Assembly (NCBI GenBank): GCA_018881555.1
Contig: JACAXG010000002.1
Span: 24,329,786 to 24,393,785 of the forward strand
DNA length: 64,000 bases
Source of the DNA: Amblyornis subalaris
Lineage: Eukaryota; Chordata; Aves; Passeriformes; Ptilonorhynchidae
Direction: 5' to 3'
Shown: positions 40,583 through 55,500 of the stretch, piece after piece
Numbering within the stretch: the first letter of the stretch is position 1
How the letters are laid out: the number at the start of each line of letters is the position of its first letter
Made by a program: the position numbers and the translations under genes
The notes under the pieces: model-generated
Told to the model about the DNA's origin: nothing
Database searches by the model: none
The model's input: only the letters and a program-made list of their open reading frames with translations

Positions 40583-43500
40583 CTAGGAAAACAAGGAAGA
40601 GATGATTAATGTTTATAGCTTCCAATCTGGGGCCATGAGTCTATTCCATGTTCTTCCGGAAAACATCTGTATGATTTCATTCCCATTAAGTGAGTTATAA
40701 GCACAAATCTCTAGTGTGATCACAAGCCAGGTTTCACATATCGACAAGATTTTAGCTAAAAAGCTCAATGAGAGATCTTTGTATTACAAGATGAGAAATT
40801 ATTGGCAATTTCACACTTAAATCCATCATTGTTCTCGGTGTTATAGTCCTACCTCTCCGAGAATACTTGCATTTCGGGATAGCTGAATGTAAGCCCCCAA
40901 AATTCACACATATATTTTCTGATTTTTATATTTCACAGTGATTTTCAGATACATTGAAGAGTTCCAGAAGGACTCATATCTTATTCATATCTAACTCATA
41001 TCTATTTTATTATATTTGTAATATAAATGAATTATCTTTTATTGTGAATAAAGAGATCATAAATAACTGTACCTATTTTCTAATCTTTCACAACCATGCA
41101 TTGTTTTCGCCCTTTTGATTTTTGAGTACTAGCCTATGTAGTCATACTTTCCATTATGTTTCAAAAGCTTTCAAGAATACACACTTCAGCACAGATGGAA
41201 TTGATCTAATTTGTTTCAAAAGCTGAGTTTTGCACTGTGAGATTAATGTTGACAAGATTTTAAAAGACAACTATTAACAGCTATGTGTTTGGGAAAATGA
41301 CTGGAGAAAAGCTGGCATCTGAAACAAGTTAGTTTTCATGCAATTGATTTTCTGATGACTTCTTTCCTCTGCTGTTCATTCCATAATAAAAAAAAAAAAA
41401 TAGCCATTTCCTGTGATAATTCGAAACTGAGATGGACTCCAGGGCTCCCTGTGTTATAAACTGGGGTGCAAGGTTTATTTATCGACTTCCAGGTCACAGT
41501 AAGTGGTGGAAAACAGAGCAGTGTGTCAGAAATGCTGGTATATTCGGTCCAGTCATGTTATCCTCTGTGGTTTTCTTGCCTGACTCATGCAAAGGTTAAG
41601 CCTTTGTTATCTAAAAGCACACTTGAAAATAGAGTTGGAAATCAGATCCGTCTGGAAATGACTTACTGCTTTTCCACTAAGTCTAAGAATGGAAACGATT
41701 GTTTTTCCCCAAATTCTCAGTGTTTCTATGTTTCTCTGTGAAATAAATCTGAGATTTCTTTAGAAAATAGAGATAAAGCAACTCCCCTGATTAGAATTCA
41801 CAGCCCAAATGAATCAGACCAAGGTACCCCTGCGAGGCTTGACAAGAAAACCACGGACTGCGGGCACACTGTGAATGTGCCGTGTCCTCCACCACTGATC
41901 TTTTAATGTACATGCTTGGGCAAGACCAGAAAGTTTCCGAGATATGCTATAATTTCAACAAATAGACTTATTCCATTCTTGAAATAAGGTAACTTTTATC
42001 AGTAAAATTAACTAAAAGCGATCTATTGCCACAAGAACCACTATGATTAAACCCAGCATTCTCCTACCAAAGTACTCTGTCAGAGATTTCTCAATCAGAT
42101 CCTTTAAAAAAACCCACAAATACAAAATCCATTAAAATTTAAACTTGGTGGATGCCAGTTTGAAAAAGAGAAATTCCTTAAAGAAAGAAAAATGCCAATT
42201 ACAAAATCACCTGAGATCTAGTGGTTCTGAGAGTACAAGATTTGATATCAAGGTCGTATGCTTCCAAATGTAGGCACAGAAAGAGGTAATTTTCAGGCTT
42301 TGGAAATAGTCCAACTATTGAAAAAGGTATTTTCCCCATACTATCTTTGTAGATTACTTCTTATTAATTCTCCCGGTGCAAAACTACTCACTTATAAAAG
42401 AAAATTTCNTCATCATTCCTTGATGGTATGGATCTTCTATATTTTAGCTAATTAAGCAATCAGAGCTTTGAAAAAGACAGATTACAAGTTTCCATATTTT
42501 CTAGTAACTATCTCATATTTCTTTTTTTATGGCTGATGAGTTTCGTACTTTTTGTAAACGGAATGGTCTGTCTTCAGCATATTCTAACTTATCAGGTAAA
42601 ACAAAGTCAGCTGCCAGTATAGTAAGCCTATGCAGGACAAAATTATTTCAGTATTACACTTTTTACCATGGCTTTTTCACAATTTCCCTTTCATGTTAAC
42701 CTTATTAGGCCGCTTTATCTAGCAAACTTCAGCTGCAAAACATGCAGATAAGAAATTCATTCAGAAAATACCAAAATCTTTGGAACTGTGTGTCTGCAAC
42801 AGTGTTATGATACAAACCATAATCAAGAGAACAGTTTGAATTTTGGCATGCGAATAAGAATACAAATACATTCTGTCTTTGCAATTCTCACATTCAATAC
42901 GAATGCAGAATGTGTCTTTTAAACTGAAGAGGGTTCTCACTTTGAATGTATTGTCTCATAACTTCAGAGCAAATGTTATCAAAAAGAAAAAAGGAGGAAC
43001 ATTAGGAGAAAAACGTGGTTTAACAGTAGACATATTAAATAGACATTGTTATCAGCTTAAACAAGAAAAAAAAAACACCTTATATCTGGTCTATACTTTT
43101 GTTTAGGATGTAGTTTATGAGAGTTCATATTATTACTTAAATTCCCCTTATATGTACTACTGAGGAAACAAAAAAGTCAATGCTGGAAAAGTGTCAAAAT
43201 GTTTTTTTAACATATTATTGCAGGTGCTCTTATATAAGGCCTTCAGGTACCTTAGACAAATTAATTTCTAAAAGGCTGAAAGAGGGGTTATTTGCTTCTT
43301 TCTTTTTCACTTTGTGAAAGGAACAGGAACTTCTTCTCAAAAAAAAAAAAAAAAAGAAGGAAAAGATAAAAAAGAAAAATTCCTTTAGGTAATTTTTCCC
43401 ATGATGGAAATCAGTTGGAGAGAGAACAGCCAAAATGAGTTCCAGAAAGCAAAGAGACAAACAAAACCCCCTGAATCAAATATTCCACGGAGCTTGTTTG

Positions 43501-46500
43501 TGCTCTTGATATCTAAGTGACATGCATGCCGCACAGAGGGCTGGTTTCAAGAAATATGAGGAGTATTGCAAGAGCACTGTCCTGGTGTTTTCAATTCTTA
43601 AGTGAAAAAGATGAAAGCAGTGTATAATAAAATTTACTAATCCTAAAGAGTATAAATGTGTTCCTGTCTATGCGTTACAATGATTAAAGTCTCCTTTCTC
43701 TAAGGCTCGGATAGCTGTTTTTAATGCAAGTCACCAAACAAAATATTCATNAAAAAGAAAACTCTTTTAGCAATAACATTTTGGTTATTAAGGGAAAATT
43801 ATGGAGAATGTGTGAAGAAACATTTTTTTATTACAGTTATTGTCTGGTTTGAATCAAGTTTCCTCACTTAGAGGCTGTCCTAATAGAATTAAACAATTCA
43901 AAAATCACAAAAATTCAGATAATCATAACATTAGAATATTAAATACTATTTGATAAGCAATTACAAACAAAAGAAAAACATTAACAACTACACTCATTTG
44001 CTTGTGACTCCTTCTCAGGAATGCACAGCAAGTGCAAAGAAATTTCAGCAATCAAAACTGAAACATACAAGAGCAAAGAAATTTGTTGCAATGACTTNAT
44101 AGCCAAAGATTTTTTCACTTACTAAAGGATGAGGAATTGAAGCAAGTACTGTCCCCCTTGCTCTCCTTCTTTTCCTGACAGAGAGTTTCAGCCCTTTTAN
44201 GTAACATTTCAGTAAAACCACAGTATGGCAAAGTGCCCAGACAAAGCACAGANTAGACGGGGAAGAAAAATCATGAGGAATCCTTTATAAATATCATAAT
44301 TTTTTTCCCTCACACTTTCTAAAAAGAAAAATGTAAGTATTTGTGCTTAGTGGCACTGTGCAACTGACATTTAATTACATCTTATTTCTTCAAATAGAAA
44401 AGTTGAATGGTGAGGGCCTCTGCAGGAGAGCAAATACTGTTTCCTTAAGTTCACAACATGGAGCATAGACACCTGCCATTCAGAATAACATGTTTGGGTC
44501 AATAATTAAATTCATTTATTAATTTTTTTATAAATTCTTTTCAACTCCTTTCTTATTGATCATGCTGTACAGTNGTACTACTGCCATTCTCAGAAAGTAG
44601 AATGCTTAATGAGAAGAAGGACAGGAAAAAGAAGAGGAGAAAACATTTATATGTCCATTANAAATAAACAAGAAATACCACTACCACTTTAAATCAATTC
44701 TATATATCTAAAAGCATCTTCTTAAAATGACAATTTTCTAGCATTGTATAAACAATGCATAGACAGGGAAAAAAAAGCAATTATCCCATGAGGACACTTC
44801 TTTTGCAACTTATTTTGTGTCTTGAATAACAAAAGAAAAATGAAGAATGTTCAGAAAGTGTTTCCCAAAGCTACTTTCAAAGCCTCTGTGATACAATGCA
44901 ATGAATTGCTTATCTTTGCAAAGACCTTCCAAGTTTTCATACCAATTTTAGCAAGGGGTCTGTCAGATAATATATTATTTAATGAAAAAGTGCTAAAGAT
45001 ATTTGAGTAGCAGAGTTAAATACCAGCAATAATATTGTTATTACAACCATGAGAATTCAGATTGCATGTTCTCCTCAACAGCTTTTTTTCAGGCATTATG
45101 GGACTTCTTTAGCAAGGTCTGGAGAAAGTAAAATAGATTTATTTTATAAGACTAAATATATCTATTCTCAAAAATAATGCTCAACAGTGAGGAAAAAACA
45201 CCCAGAAGATTGCTCCATTTCTTCTTCNTTTCCTATGGGGGTCTGTGGTCCCAATTCACACCAAATATTTGCTAAATACACAAAAGAAATCAGCCTTTAT
45301 CATTGTTTAGATCAGTGGAAAAAAATAGTGCAAATACAAAGTCATTAGTACATGTCTCTAATAACACTTTCTTAGCATAAAAGGTGATGAAAATGCATCA
45401 AATCAATAGCATTAGAAGGGCACTCTAGTTTAATGTCATTAGAGGGGAAAAATATCACCAAAGTAAAAATATATATAAGATTAAATGAACAGAACTGGTT
45501 AAAAATAGTTATGATCTGTTACTTATCAAAGTCAGTGCTCTTTTTGAAACATAACAACAAATCTCAATGAATGAGATCTTTATTCTAAGAAAACCAATTC
45601 TTCAACAAAAGATGAAATTTATTGTTTTTGTCTTTTAGCTTGAATGTGATAGATTACATCTAAAAACCATTTAAAGTAGTGAAAAATTCTGTATTTTGTT
45701 AACTGGCTCTTGCATTGTCTAGTAAGAAAGGTAAATGGATAAATAAGCTGTGTATTTATGGAATAGTGTTACATTCCATGTTACGGTCACTGCACACAAA
45801 CCACGTAATTCTCCCATAAATGTGTGAATATCCCCAAAGTGACATTCCCCCAAAATTCGTTAAAAAAATTCCTTTTGTTAGACAGTAAAACCATGCAAGA
45901 TGTAACACTGCAACACATATGTGGTAATGCAGACACTTCCACCAAAGCATAGCAATCATCAGAGCACACAGGCTTCACAATTTTGCTAGCATTGAGTTTT
46001 CAAAGGAGTCCGGTGCTGGCATGATATGTTTTATTACTGAAACATAGGAGCAAATGGATGAATCATTCAAGAAATTATATATAAGAGGGACCAAAAGTTA
46101 TTGGATTTTTTCACAATGAAGTGGTAATTACATGAGACTATGGTGGTATTTGGTGGGCAGCAAAATTGAATTGGATTTTCTTGTTATCATTCAATAAACA
46201 CTGACGGTGCCATGGTAGGATACACCGTGTGCTGGTCATGGAATTTAGGCATGTTGACATGACAGGGTCTCTGTCAACTTATTCCTATGCCCAGTACGTT
46301 CAACTAATGTAATTTCAACATATTGCAAGAAAATAATTTTTCCTAAATAACTGTCATTCACTTAAAAGTTGGTTGAAATTTTATGTACAAACATATTTAT
46401 GTACACAAAAATTATTAACTCAAAAAAAAAGGAAAAATATCAGGGATCTTATTATGTTAATAAGAATTGATACCAAGTAACTGAAAATTAATACCATATA

Positions 46501-49500
46501 TTTATTCAGCTGTGAAGGCATGGGATAGAGAAAGGAGGGGAGAAGAGGAGGGGAGAAGAGGAGAGGAGAAGAGAGGGGAGAAGAGGAAAGCAGTGAATGA
46601 TAAAGCAGTTAGACAGCTAATCAAAGTGAAGCTGGTATTTGAATGATACAAGGGATTGCTTCATTTCAGTTATCATTCTAACTGAAATCTTTATTAAAAA
46701 AAGCTTTGGGGTTTTTTTTGGATGTGTGTAGCATTATGTGTGCACACTTGTCTTCCTCAATGAGAACTTTTCTGCTGGGAAAAGCGGCACTTATTTTATG
46801 ACAATAAAATCTCAGTAAAGAGACAGTGTTGAACTGTCTGATAAATTTGAACTGCTGGCAAGCCCTGATAGATCCAAATTCACCCTGCTTAACATCAGAC
46901 ACTAGAGGGACTACCTTCTGGATTTAGCTCTAGCCACATGACATAATGCTAGGAGGCAATTCAGATTTTGAAGGGATGAGTAACCCATTGGAGAAGTTCC
47001 TCTCTGATTTACCATGGAGCAAATAGGCTCTTTTCTAAGTGCTTATGATTAGAAAGATCAGATCTGTGCCTGTGTGCTACTTACAATGAAAAATGGAGCT
47101 AAATTAGAATGTTTTTTTTTACCCTGAATTTCCACAGTTCTGGGAATACAGAAAGACAGAAAGAAACTGTAGGAACTCACTAGGCTGTCTTAGAATATTT
47201 CACATCTCCTATCACTAATTAAAAAATTGCATCATATAATTATGATTTTTCCACTGGATTTCACTATNCTTATGATTGCCTGGAAACATGAACTTACTCC
47301 AATATCAGCATGCCTGTTTTTTAGCTGATAATTTTTTAAAAACAAAACTTATATTGATGAAAAAATATGACAGCAATTACTTTCCTAAAGTTGAAGAGGG
47401 ATTTGAAGAAATGGCCATTTATCTGAAACAAAGATAAATAATCTCTGACTGAGAAAACTGCTGAGGAATTACTTTTTGTATATAACTTTACTTCCACAAA
47501 GCATGTTGTGGGAATACATAATATGTACTTTTTTTCTCTTTTCTTGCAATGTGATTTAAGANGATATGCCTGCCAAACTAAAGGGCAAAATAAGCATAAC
47601 AATGTTTATTAAGATTCTAGACATTGGTATTTCATTTGTGGCAAAATCATTCAGAGACTTATACAAATATATATTTTTTCATTTGTCTTTACATAAATNT
47701 TGTTTATATTTATAAATGCTTGGAGCCACTTAGTTTAGTTCTGGCAAGATGTTTTGACCCAGTTAAGGAGACAGGAATGAACTCATTGTTCAACAGGCCT
47801 AAATAACATTACTAATTGGATTCATTTTGCAAAGTTAGGCAAATCAGATTCTCTTTACTGGATTAAATCAGAGTGTTAAATAATAAANTTTTCATAGTCT
47901 TTTTTTTTTTCCTGTAGGCTGTGACCCTCATGTGTTTAGTTACACCTATCTATCCATTTATACACCAATCACCATTTATAGAAAACATAGGCGTTTCTTT
48001 AATAATTTTCTAGACAAGTCATTTTTAGGATTAACATAAGAAGGAATCAATTAATGAGTTAACTGTAAAAAAACTCCAGCTTTTGATTATCTTGCGCATT
48101 AAGTTTTGCTTATCCTCCAATTCATTTTTTTTCCAAAGGTCCTTCTTTATTTCTGGGATTGCTCTCTGGACTCTGCGTTTTCCCTTAGTGTATTCCCTGG
48201 TAGAATTTTATTCATCCACTTTTGATATAGAAAACCACTCCAAGCTCATAGGGCACATTATCAAATGTAATGGGAGAGGTCTAATAATGTTTGTAGGCCA
48301 AGACTCAGGGTGGACTTCAGACACCTTGAACAAGATTTAGGTTGAGTTCCAGGGCCTACATTTGAAGTCATGTTCACCAACCAGCTNTTCAATGACAACA
48401 GGAAATATCCCTCCACTAGAAACTGCAGAGCTCTCCAGATGTTAAACTTAGTGCTGTGCATATGCATGAGCCACTAGAGCCAGCTACATGTGTTACTAGG
48501 TGCGCCTGGGAGCATAAAGATTAGTCTACAATCATTTTACCCAGTAACCATTTTAAAGTATTTTACATAAAGAGGTTTCTGAAACAGAAACAGACCTTTA
48601 TATCAAACAGAAAAGTCTTGTCTACTAACCTCCAGTACCAATGACTCTTGTATTGATGGATCTGGAATGGTGCAAATTCAAGAGGAAGAAGTAGCTGGCA
48701 CTCCACCCATATTATTCTACAACTCGGTAGCCCTGGTGCTCTCCTGAAAAGTGGAAGCTATAAAGCTGAGTCTTCCCAGTTCAAAAGGGCTTCGAAAGAG
48801 TGTCAACTAAACCCCTTGGAGACTACACAANGACTACAAAGGTATAAAGGAACTATCACTGTCTCCATCATTTTAAAAGCAAACTACAGCTGCATTTTAT
48901 CGAGTNCTTGAGGATGATGGCTTAGTTGTACTCAAAACATGTCTGTCAGACAGGAATTGTTAATCAGGTGTCTGGATGCTAACAAAGTTTTTGTAGGAAC
49001 AGAGCAACTTCAGCAGTGTTCCCCGTTTCAAAAACAGGGATGTAGGATCCAAATAATTCTGTTCTTGCATGGTAATGTGCCTTATGTATACACAAACCTT
49101 AAGCTTTATGGAACCTCTTTGAAAGACTGTTTTGGACATTAATATTTTCTAAAATAATGTTTTGGCCCTGACCTTATATTTTTAACAGGGATTTTCATGG
49201 TTGATTGGTAAGGACACATTCTGCTAATTGATCTTCAGGACTTATCTCTTACAGATTTTAAATAAGAGTCTATCAATGTAAAGCGTATTCATGGTTGCGG
49301 CACGGCTGAAGTTTACATATTAATCAAAGGTTCTCAGTGATTTGAAGACTGAGCTAGTAAAGTTCAAGTGTTATTAATATATAGCTAATATTTAGTTGTT
49401 ACATGGAAATCAACCCTTCTTTTTTTCACTGTGTTGGTATCTGTGAAAATTTATAATTTTTTTCTGGGGAGGTGGTTTTAAACTGAGTCCAAGTAACTCT

Positions 49501-52500
49501 TATCATAATGCCAAGCTGATTGAGATTCAATCTCAGTAATTTCTAGTTGTAAACAAATTAGACAATAAATAAACTCAAGATATGGTAATGAAATTACCAT
49601 CTATAACAAAAGGTAAAAAAGATTAGTTTAGAGCTATGGATAGATGTNATGTAGAAGAAACAACATGAACCCAAAGTGCTTCTAATTCTCATTCTGTACT
49701 TCTTTCTTTCAAAAGATAAAACTTAACCCTTTGGACATATAAACAGAATCTCTGCAACTCATAATTTCAATTACAGTGTCACTATGCTGACAGGGTATTT
49801 ATAAATTTAACATTATATATAAATTTAACATTAACATAAAACCTGATGTTTATTCTCATTTGCAATGTGTATTTACAGATTTTGAGTTTCAAAACTTATT
49901 ACAATCTATTAGAAGTTTTCCAGTGACATTTAATTGGTTTCAGGACAGACCATAAAGCTTTTATGGTCTAGCTACCTGGCTACCAAAATATGGCTGAAAT
50001 TTCTCCCTTGGATGTCTTTTCTACATAGGAACAATCAACAAGATTAATTCGAGTTAACTTTAAAAATGGATTAATTAGTCCATATAAAAATGTTTTGTGG
50101 GTGCTCATGCAGAATTAAAGCAGCCTCAGTGTAAATTTCACAATAGGTTAAACTAAATTAAATCAAGATCACCTTAGTTCTTAATAAGTGACCACTCCAG
50201 CATTTAGCACTGTGTAACTGTGCTCTTTAAATATATGGGTCTTCTAAATGGCCAGTATTCCTCCATGTCTTCATTTTGACAGGCCTGANTAGATCTAGTC
50301 TCCAAGCATTTCTGTAAAAGTCAACTTCAGAATAATGGAATGACTAACACCAAGTTGCTGGAAAGCCTGCATATACAGGCTGAAATGTTGAGACATTCCT
50401 CTATATACACAGAATGGAGGCTGTTCCACATGGATTCTCCTGCAAGCAGCCTTAGTGCACAGCTTATCCTGCTCTCATGCTGAGTGCTTGTACTGGAGTG
50501 TGATGAACACCCTGGAAAATCTTACTGAATGAGAATATCCTGCATAGACACAGGTCTTATAAATGAATGAGAACAAATCTTATACAAGAAATTGTGAGAC
50601 TTTTCACTGGCAGCTCCTTAAAATTATTTTCTAGCCAACATTAGACTTTCTTATGTCCAGAAAACAAGAACATTAATATTAATGAATTATTGCTGAATTC
50701 TCGTGAGAAAATTCTGATCAGCTCCAGGATATTATTTTATACAGCTGAATTTCTGGAAGAAACTGCTGAGAGAATACCAGAATCATTGTACATGTGAGAC
50801 ACACAGACTGGGTGACGAGAGTAGACAATATAAGAATAAAGTATCTGCAGTTGATCACCTGTCTATAGCTGAGAGCTACCTGTACTGAAGTTCTTTCCTT
50901 CTCTTTGGAATATTGTGCATTATTTTTAAAGTTGTTCAATGCTTCTATTTTATNGAACAGTATCAATGTTTGTGCTTAATTAATTTGACAGAACCTGCTA
51001 ATTCAGAACACTGAAAAAGATCATATTTTAATCCAAAGTCTTCTTCAAATGCTCCAGAACCAANGAAAAAATAAAGCAGTCTCACTCTCTTTCAAAATTA
51101 TTATCCATGGGAAAACCCCTACACATTGCACTGAGGACAAGTTTATGTTTCCTTAGCATTGAGGAAACCTCCTTCGTGGTCTCTCAAATGGCTGTCATAT
51201 CAAACCTCACATCAAATAAAACCTTCTGCTTTTGCAGATTGGGAAATCATCTCTGCTTTGGAAAATATATTGCAAGACAGAAAGTGCAAAGCACTAAAAC
51301 AACCTCACAGTAATAAACCAATCCCCACATGCTTATACACACCCATAATGAATTAATCCNCTTCAATCGCTGAGGTTTTCACGTGGTGATTACTATGTGC
51401 CATTGAATATGTTTTGATAGTATGATGAAATGATCGCCCTTTATGCTAGAAAATATTTGAGAATTTGTAGCTGTATTTGAGGATCTCTATCATTCCAGAA
51501 GTAGAGGAAAAATCTAGCTGAGAGGTGCTTTTCCTTCCATAAGAGTTCTTGCATTGTATGTTCATGCAAGCAGTGTTCCAATTTTAGTTTTCGCAGAGGT
51601 ACAATTTCTTTGACTACACAGAAAGTATAACAATTCTCAGGTCCATGAAAGTTTTAAACCTCTAATAATGTTTGAGGGTAGATGCATGAATTTTGTAAGT
51701 CTATTTATGGCACCTTTATTTACAAGGAAGTTAGCAAGACTAGTTTGATTTCACTTGNCCTTGAGAATAATCCACACTTTTTTCTAATTTAAAAAAAATA
51801 ATATAGGATTCATATAAATTTAATTATTTCCCATTTTGCTTGCTCTTGCAACACAGCCTCTCTTTATTTCTGCCACATTTGCATATCTGTGGGCAGTAAA
51901 AACATCAACCTCTTCAACGAACTGTATTATAAATGCAATATGCATTGGTTCTAGAGTTTTCATCCAAGAGGACAAGGGGATGGTAATTACAAAAAAATAT
52001 AATCAACTTTTGAACCTTTTATATTTTCTTACTCTGATATTAGCCTTGAAACAAACCAGAAATTGTGCAAGTGTACAGCGGTTCATATGGCAAATAATTC
52101 TCACTAGTGAGTTGAATTTGTACACTCCTTAAATTTCATTCCAAGAGTTAAAAAACCTGCTTCTCTGTGCTTCCAAATACATTTGTTAAAAGGTAGAAAT
52201 AAAAAGGGAATTCCAATAATCCATTTTTTTTTTTTCCTGTGGATAAATTTCAGTCTTGGTACAGGTGTCAATTCTGACATTTAGGANAGGAAAAGGGAGA
52301 GGAAAGAATTCTAATTAATTGCTCGCAGATCTACAGGAGAGTGAAATTTAGTGTCTACTGCACATAACGCCATTGTTTATGAAAGGTACAGTACTGCTTA
52401 AGATGCTGTTCGAATGTGGAGCATTCTAAAATTGCAGCTATATACAGCTTTTAAAATTGCTTATTCTTCCTTATCTGATTGCTTTTTAATATCAGGGAAA

Positions 52501-55500
52501 GGCTGAAGGGTTCTGAGCAAAATTTAAGAACATGTGAATCTACTCTATTCAGCTTTTGAAGGCTGAAAGAAGATTTGCTATTTAAAGTTTTAGATTAGCT
52601 CAGAATGTGTAAATCCTTTTCTACTTCCATTTATCAGAAAAAAAGAATTAGTATTCAGTGCACTGGGGAGAAAGCACTGGCTTCATCTGCAAACAGACAG
52701 AGCAGGGAAAAGCTACCAAGTTCCAATTCAAGTATACATGACCTAGGATTTGGTCTAAACTTTTAAATTCTCAATTTGAGCAAATACCAAAAAACATCCA
52801 TAAAGAGAGTAACTTTGATGTTCTTCTGGAAACCTTTCATCCATTGTCTGAAAACTGACTTATTCTTTTCAGTGGACAAAGAATATTTTGAAAACACTTA
52901 CATAGTAAGTTTCGTTTGCAAAGCCAGTTATGAAGAACTGATTTTCCACAGGAATGCTTATCATCTGGGAAACATACAGTCAAGAATAATTACCCAGTGA
53001 TAACGTACAATTAAATTAAACAATCTTAATAACTACTGTAAATAAAAGCCACAGAAACACATTTTTTTGAATGATGTAAACTTTGTAGGAGTGTAGTAGG
53101 TAGGAGAAAGTTCAGTGACAGACAATTAGTAGTACATTCCTGTTTTGCACTAAATTTGGGATTTTGATCCATAAGAGAATTCTTTTCTCTTCTGGCAAAA
53201 TTTTTGGTTTAACATACTAGTTATATATTATGATTAGCACTACCTGATCTATAAAAATCCTATATTGATAAAATAGCAATAAATTTTTGACAGCATAGAT
53301 TCTACCTTCTGTATCTGTCAGTTAACAACATAATAATCAAGAGGAATTAAAGTCTTTATCTGACTCCATATCTCTGTATTCCTGATTAAAAAAAATAAAA
53401 TGAAAAAAGCCAAGTAATTCTTTTACGTAAATGTAGCTGCCCTTAGAAAACAAAGTCTTGTGGGCCATATGTGCAAATATTTTCATATAATACACGTGGT
53501 AACAAATTGATGCTTGATCTCAGCATTTCATTTGTATTTTCTCTTCCTTGATNTCCTAATGTTCTGTACTTGTTTTATGCTTACCTATCTTTTTTATTAT
53601 CCTATGATTTAAGTTTGTACATATGGATAAATAGATATTTCTAAATAAATAGATATATATAACTGCACATATCTTACACATTTCATATAGTGTATATAGG
53701 ACTCTAAATCATTCTACTTATAGTAAAGAGGTGAAAAAACATGTCCACCAAAATAGTCTGGATGGTTAGAAGCGAAATTCTTTCCTCAGTGTGTTAAGGC
53801 TAAAAAGTTGCATTAGGAGGAACCATATTCATATTTTCTGTGTATACCAGTTAGACCTCAGGTGAGATTAAAGACTTTGATCCTTGTCTGTCATGAAATA
53901 GTGCAGTTCCACTGAAGTAATAGGTTTTAATTTATCCTAGTCAAGAATCTGGAACATATTTTTCCTTTTGCTGTAAATTAGTAAAAACATGATAACAAAA
54001 TGGAGGGAGATTTTCTCCTGAGATGCCTTATCTTTATTCCCTTTTTTAGCTGGAGTGGAGTTAGGGCACACTGTGATGGAAGACAATATTAATTAATGTG
54101 AGAGAAAACAAATTGAACATGTTTCTCCCTATGTGATTTTGTTACAGAAAAGATTTTCTATGAGGAAAATATGTTTGTTTTAAATACTGCACTGCCAAAT
54201 TAATTACAGACCTCTTGTTTTATAAAGTAATCAGCTGAATATATGTTTAGAAATTTAGGAATGTGGTAAAGCAATACCATTTCAGCAATTCATTCTTCGC
54301 AGGAACACCACTTATGGATTTGATTTACCTGGCTTGTCTCACATCTTGTCCCCTAGACTTGAATTAGAAATGTGAAAATATTGTGTGATCTCCCTTACAA
54401 AAAAATACCCCAAAATCAAACCAAACCACAAACCACAACTTTCCTGAATCCTTTACAATAAAGGAAAATCGGGTACCTGATGTCAGGTTTTGATGTCGTG
54501 GATCTTCTTTTACTGGTGGAATGCATAAAAAACATATAGATAATAAATTAATCTACAGTTTCAGGTCAAAATACTGAAATAAATTTCAATAAGAAACATG
54601 TTTGTTTCTTGGAATCATCTCTCAGACAAGAATTTTTATAAACCAGATTTTTTTTGAAGCCTGGCTCTCCTAGTAAATCATTAAAACAGAGAAATTTTCT
54701 GTCAAGTAAAATCATACAAGCAAACTGCTTCCAGATAGTAGTTTAGTGAACTTGCACCAGTACCACCAGCTGTTATCCTTTGAGGTTCAGTATTTCAATA
54801 TACAAATTCTATGTGCAAGTCACTGCATTTAACCAATGTAGACAAGATATTTATGTCTTCAATCACTTAATAAAACAGTGTAATTTATTACTATTAATTA
54901 TCTTTAGATGTATAGCAGAAACCATTTCTCCATTTGCATATTACTGTGACGAAACAATCAAGGCAGTGCTGCGTCCAAGAGGTTAGCCAGAATATAGGTG
55001 GTCATGAAGTCTGTCTCATGAATGAAAAAGATACTTCTTGTTATCAGTGTAGTTATTCTACAGCATGGAGCTGGTGACCTAAGGCATCACACAAGCTATG
55101 GAGATGAACTTTGCACTACCGCAGTAGGGAGCGCAAAAGCAGACTAAGTGGGGACTGCTAATCCTCGGCTCCAGTGCTGCAGGGCCCCGCAGGGAGGGTA
55201 ACGCTGTGCCAGCCATGGAGGGTCACAGCCAGGGCACCGCTGCAGCCAGATTGGATGCGCTNATGTAATCCTTGGTACTCATATGCAAAGGAGCCACCAG
55301 ACATTCAATTACTGGGGATTTATGTACAATTTCATCATTGTGGCTTACTTGTATGTATGTGGAAAGACTAACAAAGCTCCTCTTTGCAATCCCNTAAAAA
55401 CCCCCAAACCCAAATGTTTGCATTTTCATTGCTTTTTGCGGAGATTTTCATCCCTTTTTATTACCTTTAGTTTTTTCATATTTCAGCTGTTTCTTCTCAG

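Larger units (their letters stand above)
40583..54476 (-). other. TRDN: Long last intron of TRDN
   Basis: This 13.9-kb interval separates the last two firmly supported exons. It is AT-rich with many isolated Ns, a GA-rich purine tract near 46.5 kb, an A/T tandem duplication at 49.8 kb and homopolymer A/T runs. By human comparison the protein should have about 30 further residues between KEDPRHQNLTS and PVRYFQC. No convincing exon for them was found, only weak micro-exon candidates near 46.8 kb and 54.34 kb. No mobile element was recognised. Confidence 0.6.

Noticed and set aside
40854..40890. Minus-strand 30-bp segment ending AGAG|gtagga in phase 1-1, IPKCKYSRR
   Set aside because: The acceptor has almost no pyrimidine tract and the peptide does not match the expected triadin block next to the last exon.
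43230..43460. Minus-strand 76-codon frame with Phe run and KVKKKEANNPSF segment
   Set aside because: The Phe run comes from a poly-A tract; splice phases do not fit triadin and no homology was recognised.
44126..44177. Minus-strand 52-bp segment with acceptor ctctctgtcag and perfect donor gtaagt, encoding a Lys/Glu-rich start
   Set aside because: Length is not a multiple of three and no frame fits phase 1-1 of the flanking triadin exons; the second half is hydrophobic.
48066..48155. Open Lys-rich minus-strand stretch (IKKDLWKKNELEDKQ) after a cccag
   Set aside because: The pyrimidine tract is poor, there is no credible donor at its end and no triadin similarity; likely chance in a T-rich region.
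53306..53314. 9-bp minus-strand segment with good acceptor and donor in phase 1-1
   Set aside because: It encodes only two full codons; many equally short in-phase pairs occur by chance in these introns (also 53427-53441).
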